The notes: generated from the letters alone by a model not told the origin. DNA of 64,000 bases from Haloferax marinum (GCF_009674625.1 NZ_WKJQ01000001.1:2480001-2544000), one strand, 5' to 3'; positions 51,564 through 61,668 are shown, counted from the first letter of the stretch. Program-made: numbers and translations.

Positions 51564-51967
51564 CAGTCCGAGTGGCCCGACCGGCCGACGAGACTGCCAT
51601 CGAGTCGATGCAATCGCTCGTCTCGCACCCGTCTCCAGAACTGTTCGACGCCTGGCCGGCAGTCGGGACGCTTCTCGTCTCTGTCGACGACGACGACCAG
51701 CCAGTCGGATACGTCCTCGGTGTCGGAACCCACCTCGCCGAACTCGCAGTTTCGCCCGACGCCCGTCGAGAAGGCCGTGCGACTGCCCTCGTCGAAGCGT
51801 ATCACGACCGACACCCTGGGTCGTCACTCACGCTGTTGGTCCATCCAGAAAACGAGGGCGCACGAGCGTGTTACGACGCGTTGGGGTTCCGTCACGACGA
51901 CCGAATCGGCGGCGCGTTCGACGGTGAAGACGCGATTCGACTCGTCCGCAGCACCGACTGCGTGTGA
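51560..51967 (+). CDS. GNAT-family N-acetyltransferase
   Basis: 135 residues starting with GTG that overlaps the DUF92 stop (GTGA). Acetyl-CoA motif LAELAVSPDARREGRATALV lies near residue 54-73 and VHPENEGARACYDALGF near 95-112. The coupled translation with DUF92 suggests a linked job. A tandem repeat follows its stop. Confidence 0.85.
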   Translation: MTVRVARPADETAIESMQSLVSHPSPELFDAWPAVGTLLVSVDDDDQPVGYVLGVGTHLAELAVSPDARREGRATALVEAYHDRHPGSSLTLLVHPENEGARACYDALGFRHDDRIGGAFDGEDAIRLVRSTDCV

Positions 51968-51987
51968 AACACGAGTGAAAAATACGG

Positions 51988-52050
51988 GCGAGCGTGTCGA
52001 GTATGTGGGCGAGTGTGCCGATTATGTGGGCGAGTGTGCCGAGTTACGTC
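51988..52050. repeat. Three tandem copies of a 21-bp unit reaching into the dnaG stop
   Basis: Copies at 51988-52008, 52009-52029 and 52030-52050, unit GCGAGTGTGCCGAGTATGTGG. The last copy holds the dnaG stop codon (52044-52046). Confidence 0.88.
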
Positions 52051-53420
52051 AGCAGTTGGTCAGCGGTCCTGACGCGCACACTGACGGGTTTCTTCACGTA
52101 CTCGCCGGTCGAGCGGGCGACCACGTCTCCGACACCGCGTTGGGCCGCGATGTCGATGAGTTTCTGGCTCGCTTCGCCATCGACGACGACGAGTCGCGGA
52201 ACCGGGTCGGCGTCTTCGAGCGTGTCGTATATCTTCTCGACTGCGACTTCGTCCAGCAGGCCGAAGTCGGCATCCAGTAATCGTGCAAGCCCACTTCCGT
52301 CGGAGATGGTCTCACGGACGTGGTCCGAAAGTGACCGCGTCTGTTGGACCGGTTCGACCGTTTCCGCGACGGCCTCGACGGTCGAATCACTGAACACGTC
52401 GGCCTCGGCAGTCGGGTCGCTACCGGTGTCTGCTTCGACCGTCTTCTCGACGGTGACTGTTCCGTTGTTGTCCGAACTCGTCTCGCCGACCGCGTCGGTG
52501 GTGACGTCTGCGGGTGGAGTCGACGACGTGTCAGTCGTCGGCGACTCCGGACGAGGGTCCGGCGCAACACCACCGGTGTCGTTGGCGTCGGCGACGGCCG
52601 ACCGGAAGTCGCCTTCGTCCGGCAGTCTGGAGAGCGGGACTTTGTTGCGGAGCGCGCGGATAACCGCTCCTCGGTCGAGGTCCTCGACGGACTGGCCTTC
52701 GGGCGCGAAGGCGACGTAATCGACGTCACCGACCTGCGAGAGTTCGCGGAGGATGAGTTCGCCGCCACGGTCGCCGTCGAGGAACGCCGTCACGGTTCGT
52801 TCCTGTGTGAGCGTCGCGACGTCGTCGGGAACGTTCGTCCCCTCGACGGCGATGGCGTTCTTGATGCCGTATCGGAGGAGTGTCAGCACGTCGGCGCGGC
52901 CTTCGACGACGATAATCGCGTCGGAGTCGGTCACACGGGGTCCTGCCGGGAGGCCGTGATACTCGGTGATGTCTTCGACGCGGACGCTCTCTTTGACCTC
53001 TTCGAGAATCTCGGTCGAGGTCATCACGGTGTCGTCGAACGACTCCGTGAGCAGTTCCTTGGCGCGCTCGACGACCATCCGGCGTTTGGCCTCGCGAACG
53101 TCTTCGATGTTCGTGATTTCGATGACCGCCTGACACGGGCCGACGCGGGTGAGCGTCTCCAGTGAGGCGGCGAGAATGGCCGTCTCGACCTTGTCGAGAC
53201 TACTCGCGATGGTCATCTGACCGAACGAGTGGCCGTTTTCTGAGTCTACCTGTACGTCTATCCGACCGACCTTCGAGGATTGTTGGAGGTCACGGAGGTC
53301 GAGGTCGTCGCCGAGGAGGCCTTCGGTCTGGCCGAAGATAGCCCCGACTACGTCGCTCCGTTCGACGACCCCGTCGGCGGAGATGGAAGCGTGAATGAGA
53401 TATTTTGCAGTGTCGTCCAT
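52044..53420 (-). CDS. dnaG: DNA primase DnaG (archaeal)
   Basis: 458 residues. The TOPRIM site is complete: E173 in VVEGR and D215/D217 in LDGDRGG. The N-terminal domain and a long acidic linker (residues about 280-345, rich in T/D/S/E) flank it. Archaeal DnaG is a subunit of the RNA-degrading exosome and has primase activity in vitro. The gene has a leader of about 50 bases with a TATA at 53493-53501 and a strong GGAGG 9 bases before the ATG, unlike the leaderless genes around it. Confidence 0.95.
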   Translation of the reverse strand: MDDTAKYLIHASISADGVVERSDVVGAIFGQTEGLLGDDLDLRDLQQSSKVGRIDVQVDSENGHSFGQMTIASSLDKVETAILAASLETLTRVGPCQAVIEITNIEDVREAKRRMVVERAKELLTESFDDTVMTSTEILEEVKESVRVEDITEYHGLPAGPRVTDSDAIIVVEGRADVLTLLRYGIKNAIAVEGTNVPDDVATLTQERTVTAFLDGDRGGELILRELSQVGDVDYVAFAPEGQSVEDLDRGAVIRALRNKVPLSRLPDEGDFRSAVADANDTGGVAPDPRPESPTTDTSSTPPADVTTDAVGETSSDNNGTVTVEKTVEADTGSDPTAEADVFSDSTVEAVAETVEPVQQTRSLSDHVRETISDGSGLARLLDADFGLLDEVAVEKIYDTLEDADPVPRLVVVDGEASQKLIDIAAQRGVGDVVARSTGEYVKKPVSVRVRTADQLLT

Positions 53421-53492
53421 TGGTGATGTCCTCCCGGAGGAGGTGATGATGTGGTGATAGTGATGGCGTCATGGGTGGAACCCACGAACGTG

Positions 53493-53501
53493 TTTATATA
53501 A
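53493..53501 (-). promoter_or_regulatory. TATA box of dnaG
   Basis: TTATATAAA on the coding strand, about 75 bases upstream of the dnaG ATG; the leader contains the ribosome-binding sequence GGGAGGA and a CCTCCCGGAGG inverted repeat. Confidence 0.6.
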
Positions 53502-53590
53502 GTAGCGCCCGAGGGAAATATCTATCGTGGCCGACGAATCGAACGCGAACGGTGGTCGGTCTCGGTTTTCGGTTTCGGCCTGGTTCTCCG

Positions 53591-54334
53591 CTACTCTTCG
53601 CTCCGAAGGTCGGCGATAGCCGCCCCTGCCGACTGACAGAACTCGGCCGGGTTTTCGGGGTCGTCGTGTTCGACGATGACCCACTCGACGAACTCGTCGC
53701 TGGCGGCGGCGAGACAGCCGTCGACGTCCAACTCACCCGCTCCGAGTTCGACGGGGCGGCCACCTCGGTCGGCGCTCGAATCGAGGACGACGTCTTTCAG
53801 GTGGACGAGTGGCGTCCGGTCGGCGTACCGGTCGAGATAGTCCGCAGGGTCGTATCCGGCGGCCAGTATCCACGCGAGGTCGAGTTCGAAGCCGACTCCG
53901 GATTCTTCGGCGAGTCGGTCGAGGGCCGGTTCGCCGGCGACAGTCTGCAGTTCGTGTTCGTGGTTGTGGTACAGCAGTCTGAACCCTCGGTCGTCACACC
54001 GTGCCGTCAGGTCGTCGAGTCGGTGGGCCGTCTCGTCGACGGTGTCGGCGTCGGCGAACTCCTCGGGCGGCAGATAGGGGACGACGAGTGTCTCCACACC
54101 GAGTGCCCCGTACCGTTCACAGACGGCGTCGAGGTCGGATTCGAGTTCCTCGATAGGAACGTGTGCGGATGGTGCCGTGAGTCCGGTCTCGTCGAGGGCC
54201 GTTCGCGTGTGCTCGTCGTCGTCCAGGCCTGCGAACTCGACGCCGTCGAATCCGGCGTCTGCGGCGCGCTCTACTAACGACCCTGTCGGTTCGTCGAGAT
54301 TCCGAAGCGAGTACAGTTGAATACCGAAGTCCAT
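53591..54334 (-). CDS. Sugar phosphate isomerase/epimerase (TIM barrel, IolE-like)
   Basis: 247 residues from ATG 54334 (in-frame sequence upstream is unlikely). The start is MDFGIQLYSLRNLDE. Candidate metal-binding segments are YHNHEHEL, VGFELDLAW, LVHLKD and VIVEHDDP. It is an AP-endonuclease-2-type TIM barrel, usually an inositol or sugar-phosphate isomerase. It is divergent from a sodium-solute symporter pair 220 bases away, which could import its substrate. Confidence 0.88.
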   Translation of the reverse strand: MDFGIQLYSLRNLDEPTGSLVERAADAGFDGVEFAGLDDDEHTRTALDETGLTAPSAHVPIEELESDLDAVCERYGALGVETLVVPYLPPEEFADADTVDETAHRLDDLTARCDDRGFRLLYHNHEHELQTVAGEPALDRLAEESGVGFELDLAWILAAGYDPADYLDRYADRTPLVHLKDVVLDSSADRGGRPVELGAGELDVDGCLAAASDEFVEWVIVEHDDPENPAEFCQSAGAAIADLRSEE

Positions 54335-54449
54335 ACCTGTCGGGTCGATTGCAGGGTGGGAAATTGTTCCGGGAGCGGTGAATCTTCTCTGGAGCGCTGG
54401 TCGTCGAGTACTGGCCACATCGCAATTGTTCCACCCATTATGAGTGGTC

Positions 54450-54534
54450 AGTAAGATTCACAACTCGTGTTTGAAGATTATTTTTCTTCAATAGGGGTTG
54501 ACGTAGGTCTGTAGAGTAAGATTTACGTTCTAAT
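54450..54534. promoter_or_regulatory. Repeat-rich divergent promoter region
   Basis: Between the isomerase and the DUF3311 gene. AGTAAGATT-C/T-AC occurs at 54450-54461 and 54515-54526; TTGAAGA (54471-54477) and TCTTCAA (54485-54491) form a 7-bp inverted repeat with a 7-base spacer. They look like binding sites for a sugar-responsive regulator. Confidence 0.45.
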
Positions 54535-54554
54535 GTTAACTATCGTCTCCAGAG

Positions 54555-54770
54555 ATGACGAGAACGAGCATCGATTACCTCTGGATTGTGACGTTCGCAA
54601 TCCTCGTGACGTTCGCAGTCCCGTGGTTCCTCTGGGGAGATAGTCGGGTCTTCGCCGGCCTTCCGCTGTGGCTCTGGTGGCACATCGGGTGGATGGTACT
54701 GGCCGCGGTGGTGTTCCACCTGTTCACCCGGCGTGCCTGGGACCGTGGCATCGTCGAGGGGGGCCGCTGA
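54555..54770 (+). CDS. DUF3311-family small membrane protein
   Basis: 71 residues, two membrane helices, with a SIDYLWIVTF start and a WLWWHIGWMVLAAV helix. Members of this family are encoded directly before sodium-solute symporters and probably form an accessory subunit. Its TGA overlaps the next ATG by one base. Confidence 0.88.
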   Translation: MTRTSIDYLWIVTFAILVTFAVPWFLWGDSRVFAGLPLWLWWHIGWMVLAAVVFHLFTRRAWDRGIVEGGR

Positions 54771-56269
54771 TGGTCTCTGCACTCGGGATTCAACTCGGCG
54801 TCGTCGGTGCGTACCTCCTCGTCGCCCTCGCCGTGGGGTTACTCGCGTATCGGCTCACGAGTCGAGACGCCGAAGACTACTACCTCGCCGGGCGCTCTAT
54901 CGGGACTGTCGTCTTGCTGTTTACCACCTTCGCCACCCTCCTCTCTGCGTTTACGTTCTTCGGCGGGCCCGACCTCGCGTACCGTGCTGGCCCCGAGTGG
55001 ATTCTCGTGATGGGCGTGATGGACGGCGTCCTGTTCGCTCTCCTCTGGTACGTCGTCGGCTACAAACAGTGGCTCGTCGGGAAGGCCCACGGCTACGTGA
55101 CCCTCGGTGAGATGCTCGGTGACCGCTTCGGGTCGAAGCGACTGCGCGCCCTCGTCGCCGGTATCAGCCTCTTTTGGCTGTTCCCCTACGTGATGCTCCA
55201 GCAGATGGGCGCGGGTGAAGCAATCGTCGGCCTGACGAACGGAATCGTCCCATACTGGGCCGGTGCCGCCGGTATCACGGTGTTCATGATTGCCTACGTC
55301 GTCATCGCCGGCCTCCGTGGTGTCGCGTGGACCGACACGCTCCAGGGGCTGTTCATGCTCGGCGTCGTCTGGCTTGCAGTCGGCTGGGTCGCCACTGCCG
55401 CCGGCGGCCCCAGTGCACTCTCGAACGCGCTCGCGACGAACAAACCCGAGTTCCTCGCACTCGGCGGCGGCCTCTACTCCCCACAGTTCATCATCTCGAC
55501 GGCCATTACCATCGCCTTCGGCGTGGCGATGTTCCCGCAAATCAATCAGCGCTTCTTCGTCGCCAAATCCGGCGCGGTCCTCAAGCGCTCGTTCGCGCTG
55601 TGGCCGGTTCTCGTCGTCCTCCTGTTCGTCCCCGCGTTCATCCTCGGCACGTGGGCCGCCGGCCTCGGTATCTCGGTCCCCGAGGGCGCGAACGTCTTAC
55701 CCGTCCTCCTCAACGAGTACACTCCAGTGTGGTTCGCGGCGCTCGTCGTCGCCGGCGCGATGGCCGCGATGATGTCGTCGTCGGACTCGATGCTCCTCTC
55801 GGGGTCGTCGTACTTCACTCGTGACCTCTACCGGCCGTTCGTCGACGCCTCGCTGTCAGACGCCCGCGAGGCGTGGATTGCCCGTATCGGCGTCGCCCTC
55901 TTTGCGACGCTCACGTTCGTCGCCAGTCTGTTCCGCCCCGGCACGCTCATCGAAGTCGGCGACACGGCCTTCGGTGGCTTCGCACAGATGGCACTCCCCG
56001 TCATCATCGCGCTCTACTGGGCGCGAACGACCCGCTCGGGAATGTTCGCTGGAATCGTCGGCGGACAGCTGTTCTATCTCGCTCACGTCTTCGTTCCGGC
56101 GTTCGAAATCGCCGGTATCACCGTCCTCGGGGGGACGTACCTCACGTGGGACTTCGCCCTCTGGGGGATGGTGCTGTCCGCGCTCTTGACGCTCGGCGTC
56201 TCTTCGCTGACCGCCGCTGCACCCGAGGAGAACCAAAGCCGGTTCTCCGAAGGACTGCGTGCCGACTGA
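54770..56269 (+). CDS. Sodium:solute symporter family permease
   Basis: 499 residues with about 13 helices. Family signatures include FFGGPDLAYRAGPEW near residue 60, GLRGVAWTDTLQG near residue 180 and MSSSDSMLLSGSSYFTRDLY near 325-344. It moves a small organic solute with Na+. Coupled to DUF3311 by a one-base overlap. The solute is not known; neighbouring sugar isomerase hints at a sugar acid or polyol. Confidence 0.93.
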   Translation: MVSALGIQLGVVGAYLLVALAVGLLAYRLTSRDAEDYYLAGRSIGTVVLLFTTFATLLSAFTFFGGPDLAYRAGPEWILVMGVMDGVLFALLWYVVGYKQWLVGKAHGYVTLGEMLGDRFGSKRLRALVAGISLFWLFPYVMLQQMGAGEAIVGLTNGIVPYWAGAAGITVFMIAYVVIAGLRGVAWTDTLQGLFMLGVVWLAVGWVATAAGGPSALSNALATNKPEFLALGGGLYSPQFIISTAITIAFGVAMFPQINQRFFVAKSGAVLKRSFALWPVLVVLLFVPAFILGTWAAGLGISVPEGANVLPVLLNEYTPVWFAALVVAGAMAAMMSSSDSMLLSGSSYFTRDLYRPFVDASLSDAREAWIARIGVALFATLTFVASLFRPGTLIEVGDTAFGGFAQMALPVIIALYWARTTRSGMFAGIVGGQLFYLAHVFVPAFEIAGITVLGGTYLTWDFALWGMVLSALLTLGVSSLTAAAPEENQSRFSEGLRAD

Positions 56270-56340
56270 GAGGGCAGACTGGGTCGTCGTCGCCTCCGAC
56301 CGTGGCGAGATTTATCCCGCTGTGTTACGATATTCGAGTC

Positions 56341-56625
56341 ATGCCAGAAGAAGTTCTGTTCAAATCCGAGGCCCGCCAGAGCCGAACCGAAATCGCCTCT
56401 TACCTCCGCGCCATCGCCGACAAACTCGACGCAGGCGAACCGATTACGCTGAAAGCTGGGTCGCAGTCGGTGACGATGGACCCCCCGGCGTCGCCGACGT
56501 TCGAAGTGAAAGCCGAACGCGAAGGCCCCGCCGGCCAACCGGGCGAACTGAGCGTCGAGTTCGAACTGGAGTGGGACGAAGACGGTGGCGATGGTGGCGA
56601 CAGCGGCGAGTTACAAATCGAGTAA
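56341..56625 (+). CDS. amphi-Trp domain protein
   Basis: 94 residues. It shows the family pattern: EEVLFKSEARQSRTEIASYLR, then LKAGSQSVTMDPP and a long acidic tail (DEDGGDGGDSGEL). The domain name is known from archaeal and bacterial small proteins; function unknown. Start is the ATG at 56341. Confidence 0.88.
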   Translation: MPEEVLFKSEARQSRTEIASYLRAIADKLDAGEPITLKAGSQSVTMDPPASPTFEVKAEREGPAGQPGELSVEFELEWDEDGGDGGDSGELQIE

Positions 56626-56694
56626 CTGAACGGGGTCGTCCCCGAGAACGCCGCTCAGATACCTTTTTGACACGTGTCTCAGTGTTCACGTATC

Positions 56695-57168
56695 ATGCAC
56701 ATTCGTCCGATTGCCGAGAGCGACGTCACCGCACTCATCGACGACCTGTGGCTTCCGTTCGCCAGGGAGATGGGTGCCATCGACGACTACGACGCGCTTG
56801 CCGAGGACGTAGACGCCCGAACCGAAGCAATCGACTACCGACGGGCGCAACTCACCGACGACGACGTGCAGACGTTCGTCGCCGTCGACGACGAGGGATT
56901 GGTCGGGTATACGACCGTCTCGTACTCGGAGGCACCGCCGGTGTTTGCCCGAGATGCGGCGGCGAAGGTGAAAGACCTCTACGTGGCTCCCAAGGCACGG
57001 GGGGCAGGTCTCGGAACCTCACTCCTCGAACGGGCACACGAGTGGGGACGAGAACGTGGGTGTACTCGCGTCTCGTTGAGCGTTCACGCTCGCAACGACG
57101 CCGCCCGGTCGTGTTACGACTCGATGGGCTACGAGACGCGCTACGTGAAGATGGACCGACCGCTGTAA
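56695..57168 (+). CDS. GNAT-family N-acetyltransferase
   Basis: 157 residues from ATG 56695. Acetyl-CoA motif KDLYVAPKARGAGLGTSLLE lies near residue 95-114 and the NDAARSCYDSMGYE segment near the end is typical. A T-rich TATA-like element (CTTTTTG) sits about 27 bases upstream. Substrate unknown. Confidence 0.88.
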   Translation: MHIRPIAESDVTALIDDLWLPFAREMGAIDDYDALAEDVDARTEAIDYRRAQLTDDDVQTFVAVDDEGLVGYTTVSYSEAPPVFARDAAAKVKDLYVAPKARGAGLGTSLLERAHEWGRERGCTRVSLSVHARNDAARSCYDSMGYETRYVKMDRPL

Positions 57169-57277
57169 CCGTCTCTCTCGGTGTAACGTCGCAACCGTGC
57201 CGGCGACGACCCACGGTTCGAGCGGGATTCGACCGGTAAACCCGAACCCTCAAATCTACCCACGCTAACGCCCGGAT

Positions 57278-58096
57278 ATGAACGAGACGGGTCACCAAGT
57301 GCTCGTGGAGCAGGACGTGCTCCGCCGCCGACTGGACGACGGGGCCCTCCCCGAATGGGCAGTCCAGCACTACGAGACCTTCCGTGAGACGATGCTCGGT
57401 GACGACGACGGTGCGCCCTTCCCCTGTTACTTCGGCGTCGAATCCGAACGCAACGGCGACGCCCTCTACACTTTCGTCGATTCGATGACCGACAAAGACG
57501 CCTTGCTCGCACTTCGTGACACGCTCGTCGAATATCTCGACGTCTACCGCGACTACTCGGAGGCGGCCTCGCTCGTCGCGTTCTTCAAACCGCCCGAGCG
57601 GGACCTGACGGAGGCTGACTACCACGAACACTTGTGGCACATCCTCCAGTTCCTCCACGTCCACGACCCCGAACCGTGGCCCGACGAGATTCCGACCGAC
57701 CCCGACGACTCGACCTGGGAGTTCTCCTTCGGCGGCGAACCCATCTTCCCGACGACGCGTGCCCCGTTCTACGACGAGCGCCAGAGTCGCTACTGCCCGT
57801 GGGGTCTCGAAATCACGTTCCAACCCCGGTCGCTGTTCGACGGTCTCACCGCCGACACCGAGGCCGGACAGAAGGCACGAGCGGTCATCCAGAACCGCCT
57901 CGAAGCCTACGACGGTGTCTGCCCCCACGCCGACCTCGGTGACTGGGGGGTCGACGGCGACCGCGAGTGGCCGCAGTATATGTTCTCGTCGGACGAGTCG
58001 CAGGCACCCGACGAGTGTCCGATTCGCGTCACGCGCGAACACCCGAAAGTCCCCATCGTGTCGGCTGACGACACCATGTCGCCGGCGGACGACTGA
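57278..58096 (+). CDS. YqcI/YcgG-family protein
   Basis: 272 residues. It has the family features [37 protein letters not shown] and the C-terminal [10 protein letters not shown] segment. Role unknown; in bacteria it is sometimes linked to growth on unusual carbon sources. The stop overlaps the start of the isochorismatase-like gene by one base. Confidence 0.88.
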   Translation: MNETGHQVLVEQDVLRRRLDDGALPEWAVQHYETFRETMLGDDDGAPFPCYFGVESERNGDALYTFVDSMTDKDALLALRDTLVEYLDVYRDYSEAASLVAFFKPPERDLTEADYHEHLWHILQFLHVHDPEPWPDEIPTDPDDSTWEFSFGGEPIFPTTRAPFYDERQSRYCPWGLEITFQPRSLFDGLTADTEAGQKARAVIQNRLEAYDGVCPHADLGDWGVDGDREWPQYMFSSDESQAPDECPIRVTREHPKVPIVSADDTMSPADD

Positions 58097-58668
58097 TGAC
58101 CGACGTCGACCTCCCCGAAGACGCCGTACTCGTCTGTATCGACATGCAAGTCGGGTTCGACGACGACGCGTGGGGTGACAGAAACAATCCCGAGATGGAA
58201 GCACGAGTCGCGGGCCTGCTCGCGGCGTGGCGCGAGGCGGGCGCCCCTGTGGTTCACGTCCGACACGACTCGACCGAACCGAACTCCCCACTCCGGCGTG
58301 ACGCCGCGGGATTCGACTGGAAACCCGAGGCCGAACCCGTCGAGGGCGAAGTCGTCTTCACCAAACACGTCAACAGCGGATTCGTCGGCACCGACCTCGA
58401 GTCGTGGCTCCGTGACCGTGACTACACGACGCTCGTCGTCTGCGGACTCACGACAGACCACTGCGTCTCGACGACGACGCGGATGGCCGAGAACCTCGGC
58501 TTCGACGTGTTTCTCCCTGCAGACGCGGTTGCGACGTTCGACCGAGAAGGCTACGACGGGACGCAGTTCTCCGCAGACGAGATGCACCGAACTGCACTGG
58601 CGCACCTGCACCGGGAGTTCGCGACTGTCGTCGAGACGGGAGACCTACTGGGCGAACGCGGCGTCTGA
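58096..58668 (+). CDS. Cysteine hydrolase (isochorismatase-like)
   Basis: 190 residues. The catalytic triad is D16 (CIDMQVGF), K90 (FTKHVNSGF) and C123 with the cis-peptide GLTTDHCV. Members hydrolyse amides or vinyl ethers, for example nicotinamide or isochorismate. Co-translated with the YqcI-like gene upstream. Confidence 0.9.
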   Translation: MTDVDLPEDAVLVCIDMQVGFDDDAWGDRNNPEMEARVAGLLAAWREAGAPVVHVRHDSTEPNSPLRRDAAGFDWKPEAEPVEGEVVFTKHVNSGFVGTDLESWLRDRDYTTLVVCGLTTDHCVSTTTRMAENLGFDVFLPADAVATFDREGYDGTQFSADEMHRTALAHLHREFATVVETGDLLGERGV

Positions 58669-58674
58669 GAGCGC

Positions 58675-58731
58675 TGTCGAACACACCGAGCGTTATCGAG
58701 CACACCCGGCACTATCGAACCATCGAGCGCA
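58675..58731. repeat. Three degenerate tandem copies of a 19-bp unit after a stop
   Basis: Copies at 58675-58693, 58694-58712 and 58713-58731, with a TATCGAG-type core. They start six bases after the stop of the isochorismatase-like gene. Confidence 0.7.
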
Positions 58732-58870
58732 CTCGCATACGCAAAGCTGTACGGCCGCAAATCTGACGTCTTCCGTGGCTGGGCGTAATCAAATATAGTT
58801 TCTCAGAACGTGAGCGAATCAGATTCTGATTACACAAACACATTTGTTTCCAGACCGAAATCTGGTAGAC

Positions 58871-59995
58871 ATGGGTGCTTCGTTTCCACATCGAGAGAAT
58901 CTCGCCCCAACGTTCGCGTGGAACGAGTTCACGGGCGCGGTAGGAGATTCGGTTACGGTCCTCCCGCTCGTCGTGGCACTCTCGGTCTTGACCGACCTCT
59001 CGCTTTCGTTCGTCCTCCTCTGGTTCGGTATCTTCCAAATCGTCTGGGGTCTCTACTACGCGGCCCCGATGTCCGTCGAACCGATGAAGGCGCTGGCGGC
59101 GCTCGTCCTCGCCGGCACGGTTTCGACCACCGAAGCGCTCGTCGCCGGCCTCTTTCTCGGTGTCGTCTTGCTCGGCGTCGGTCGAACCAACTCACTCGCA
59201 CGCGTGAGTCGGTACATCGGGTCGCCCGTCGTCCGCGGCGTCCAGTTCGGTGTCGCCCTCGTTCTTCTCGAAACCGGTCTGCAACTCAGTCTGTCGAACC
59301 CCGGATTCGCCGGCATCGCCGCCGTCGTCGCCGTCGCCGCAATCGCCCTCGGCCGGTGGAAGGTGAGTGCGCTCGCAGTGCTCCTCGTCGGCGGTGGAAT
59401 CGCCGCGTTCCACACCGGCGTCCCCTCGCCGACGCTCCCCTCGATGGACGGTCTCTTCCTCGTCGACGTCTCGGGGGTCACCATGCCGGCGTTCGAAGCG
59501 GCGTCCGCCCAGATTGCGATGACCGTCGGCAACGCCGCGTTGGCTACGTCGGTGCTGATGTCCGACTACTTCGACCGGGATATCTCGGCCGACGAACTCG
59601 CGTCGAGCATGGGCGTGATGAACCTCGCGGCCGTCCCCTTCGGCGCGTTTCCGATGTGCCACGGCAGCGGCGGCGTCGCCGGCAAGTACGCCTTCGGCGC
59701 TCGCACCGCCGCCGCGAACGTGATTCTGGGTGTGGGCTACCTGCTCGTCGCGCTCGTCGCCGTCGAACTCGTCGCCGCCTACCCACTGGCGATGCTCGGC
59801 GTCGTGCTGGCGATTATCGCGCTCCAACTCGCCCGGACCAGCATTCGAGAAACCGAGGCGTACGTGCTGGTCGCCGGGATTGGGGTTCTGGGGGTCGTCG
59901 TGAATCTGGGTGTGGCGTTTGTTGTGGGGATTGTGGTGTGGTTGATGTGGGAACGGCGGCGTGGTGCGCTCTCGTGGCTGGTGTCGGGTCTATAG
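58871..59995 (+). CDS. MOT1/SulP-like molybdate or sulfate transporter
   Basis: 374 residues from ATG 58871 (the frame extends to 58844), with about 11 helices. Signature segments are PMSVEPMKALAALVL near residue 60 and PMCHGSGGVAGKYAFGART near 265, typical of the MOT1 group of SulP relatives that import molybdate at high affinity. An AAACA-CATT-TGTTT element at 58839-58852 overlaps the expected promoter. Confidence 0.88.
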   Translation: MGASFPHRENLAPTFAWNEFTGAVGDSVTVLPLVVALSVLTDLSLSFVLLWFGIFQIVWGLYYAAPMSVEPMKALAALVLAGTVSTTEALVAGLFLGVVLLGVGRTNSLARVSRYIGSPVVRGVQFGVALVLLETGLQLSLSNPGFAGIAAVVAVAAIALGRWKVSALAVLLVGGGIAAFHTGVPSPTLPSMDGLFLVDVSGVTMPAFEAASAQIAMTVGNAALATSVLMSDYFDRDISADELASSMGVMNLAAVPFGAFPMCHGSGGVAGKYAFGARTAAANVILGVGYLLVALVAVELVAAYPLAMLGVVLAIIALQLARTSIRETEAYVLVAGIGVLGVVVNLGVAFVVGIVVWLMWERRRGALSWLVSGL

Positions 59996-60024
59996 AACAG
60001 GACGTCTCCGACTTCGCTATCTTC

Positions 60025-60171
60025 TCACCTATTCGGCGTCCGTAATCTCGTCGTTGGTTTCCTGTGGTGCTCCCGGTCTGCTCCGCCTACCGTTTCACAG
60101 AACGGGCAGTATTGGGTCGGGTCGTCTTCCCACTCCCACGCACTCCAGGCACAATGTACCGTGGTCGTCAC
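60025..60171 (-). CDS. Small zinc-finger protein coupled to the preceding gene
   Basis: 48 residues from GTG 60171, whose start overlaps the TGA of the gene before it (GTGA). It has H6-C7 and CPFC (C22-x2-C25), a zinc-ribbon-like pattern with two tryptophans between (HCAWSAWEWEDDPTQYCPFC). The C-terminal half is basic. Haloarchaea encode many such mini zinc-finger proteins. Not supported by a family I can name. Confidence 0.5.
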   Translation of the reverse strand: MTTTVHCAWSAWEWEDDPTQYCPFCETVGGADREHHRKPTTRLRTPNR

Positions 60172-60362
60172 TCCTCACTCTGAACGTCGCTGTCTTCGCT
60201 CTTCGACTGGCTTCGGTCTTCGGGTTTGAGCACCCCGACTAGTTCTGCCTGTTTGAGGGCGAGTTCTGCGTGTTCCTCAGCGTACTCGCGTCCTTTCCGT
60301 TCGGCGACGATGTCGATTATCTCCTGTTCGGCGGGCGTCCACTCTGAATCGTTCTCTCCCAT
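60168..60362 (-). CDS. Small acidic protein
   Basis: 64 residues from ATG 60362, with a helical middle (IDIVAERKGREYAEEHAELALKQAELV) and a polar tail. It lies upstream of the zinc-finger gene and probably shares its transcript. No family known; composition fits a real halophilic protein. Confidence 0.55.
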   Translation of the reverse strand: MGENDSEWTPAEQEIIDIVAERKGREYAEEHAELALKQAELVGVLKPEDRSQSKSEDSDVQSEE

Positions 60363-60461
60363 CTGTCGTCTCTCAGATAGGTGTTGAACTGCTACGTTCA
60401 ATACTATTTGCCCGTCTACCTGTGAGTAACCGTGTCCGGTCAACGGTAAGGGAACTGGTGC

Positions 60462-60470
60462 TTTTTATAA
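60462..60470 (+). promoter_or_regulatory. TATA box of the DUF6293 regulator gene
   Basis: TTTTTATAA centred about 26 bases before ATG 60493. Confidence 0.65.
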
Positions 60471-60492
60471 GCGCCGTACCCACGTACCACGT

Positions 60493-61419
<927 letters not shown>

Positions 61420-61668
61420 GGAGAGTACACTGGCGACGAGTGTGGCAAATGGGCGAGCGAGTGTCTTCGGGGCGAGTACCTGCACGAGTCTGTGCGGTCT
61501 GGCCGCCCACCAGTATATGAATCTACGGGGGCGGTGTGAGCGTCGAACCCCGCCGCGCCGTGTTTAATCCCTGTACGCACGGACGGTAACGTGGGTGAGC
61601 GACACGTCGTCTTCACCCTCCTGTACACTGCCCCTCCCCTCTCTTCCCCCTATCCCACAGACCGACGC

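Noticed and set aside
61420..61668. Small RNA gene or another stop-codon tandem repeat between the DUF6293 gene and the enolase-like gene
   Set aside because: Some degenerate 20-bp similarity (GCGACGAGTGTGG-type) follows the stop, but it is too weak to call, and no RNA structure stands out.
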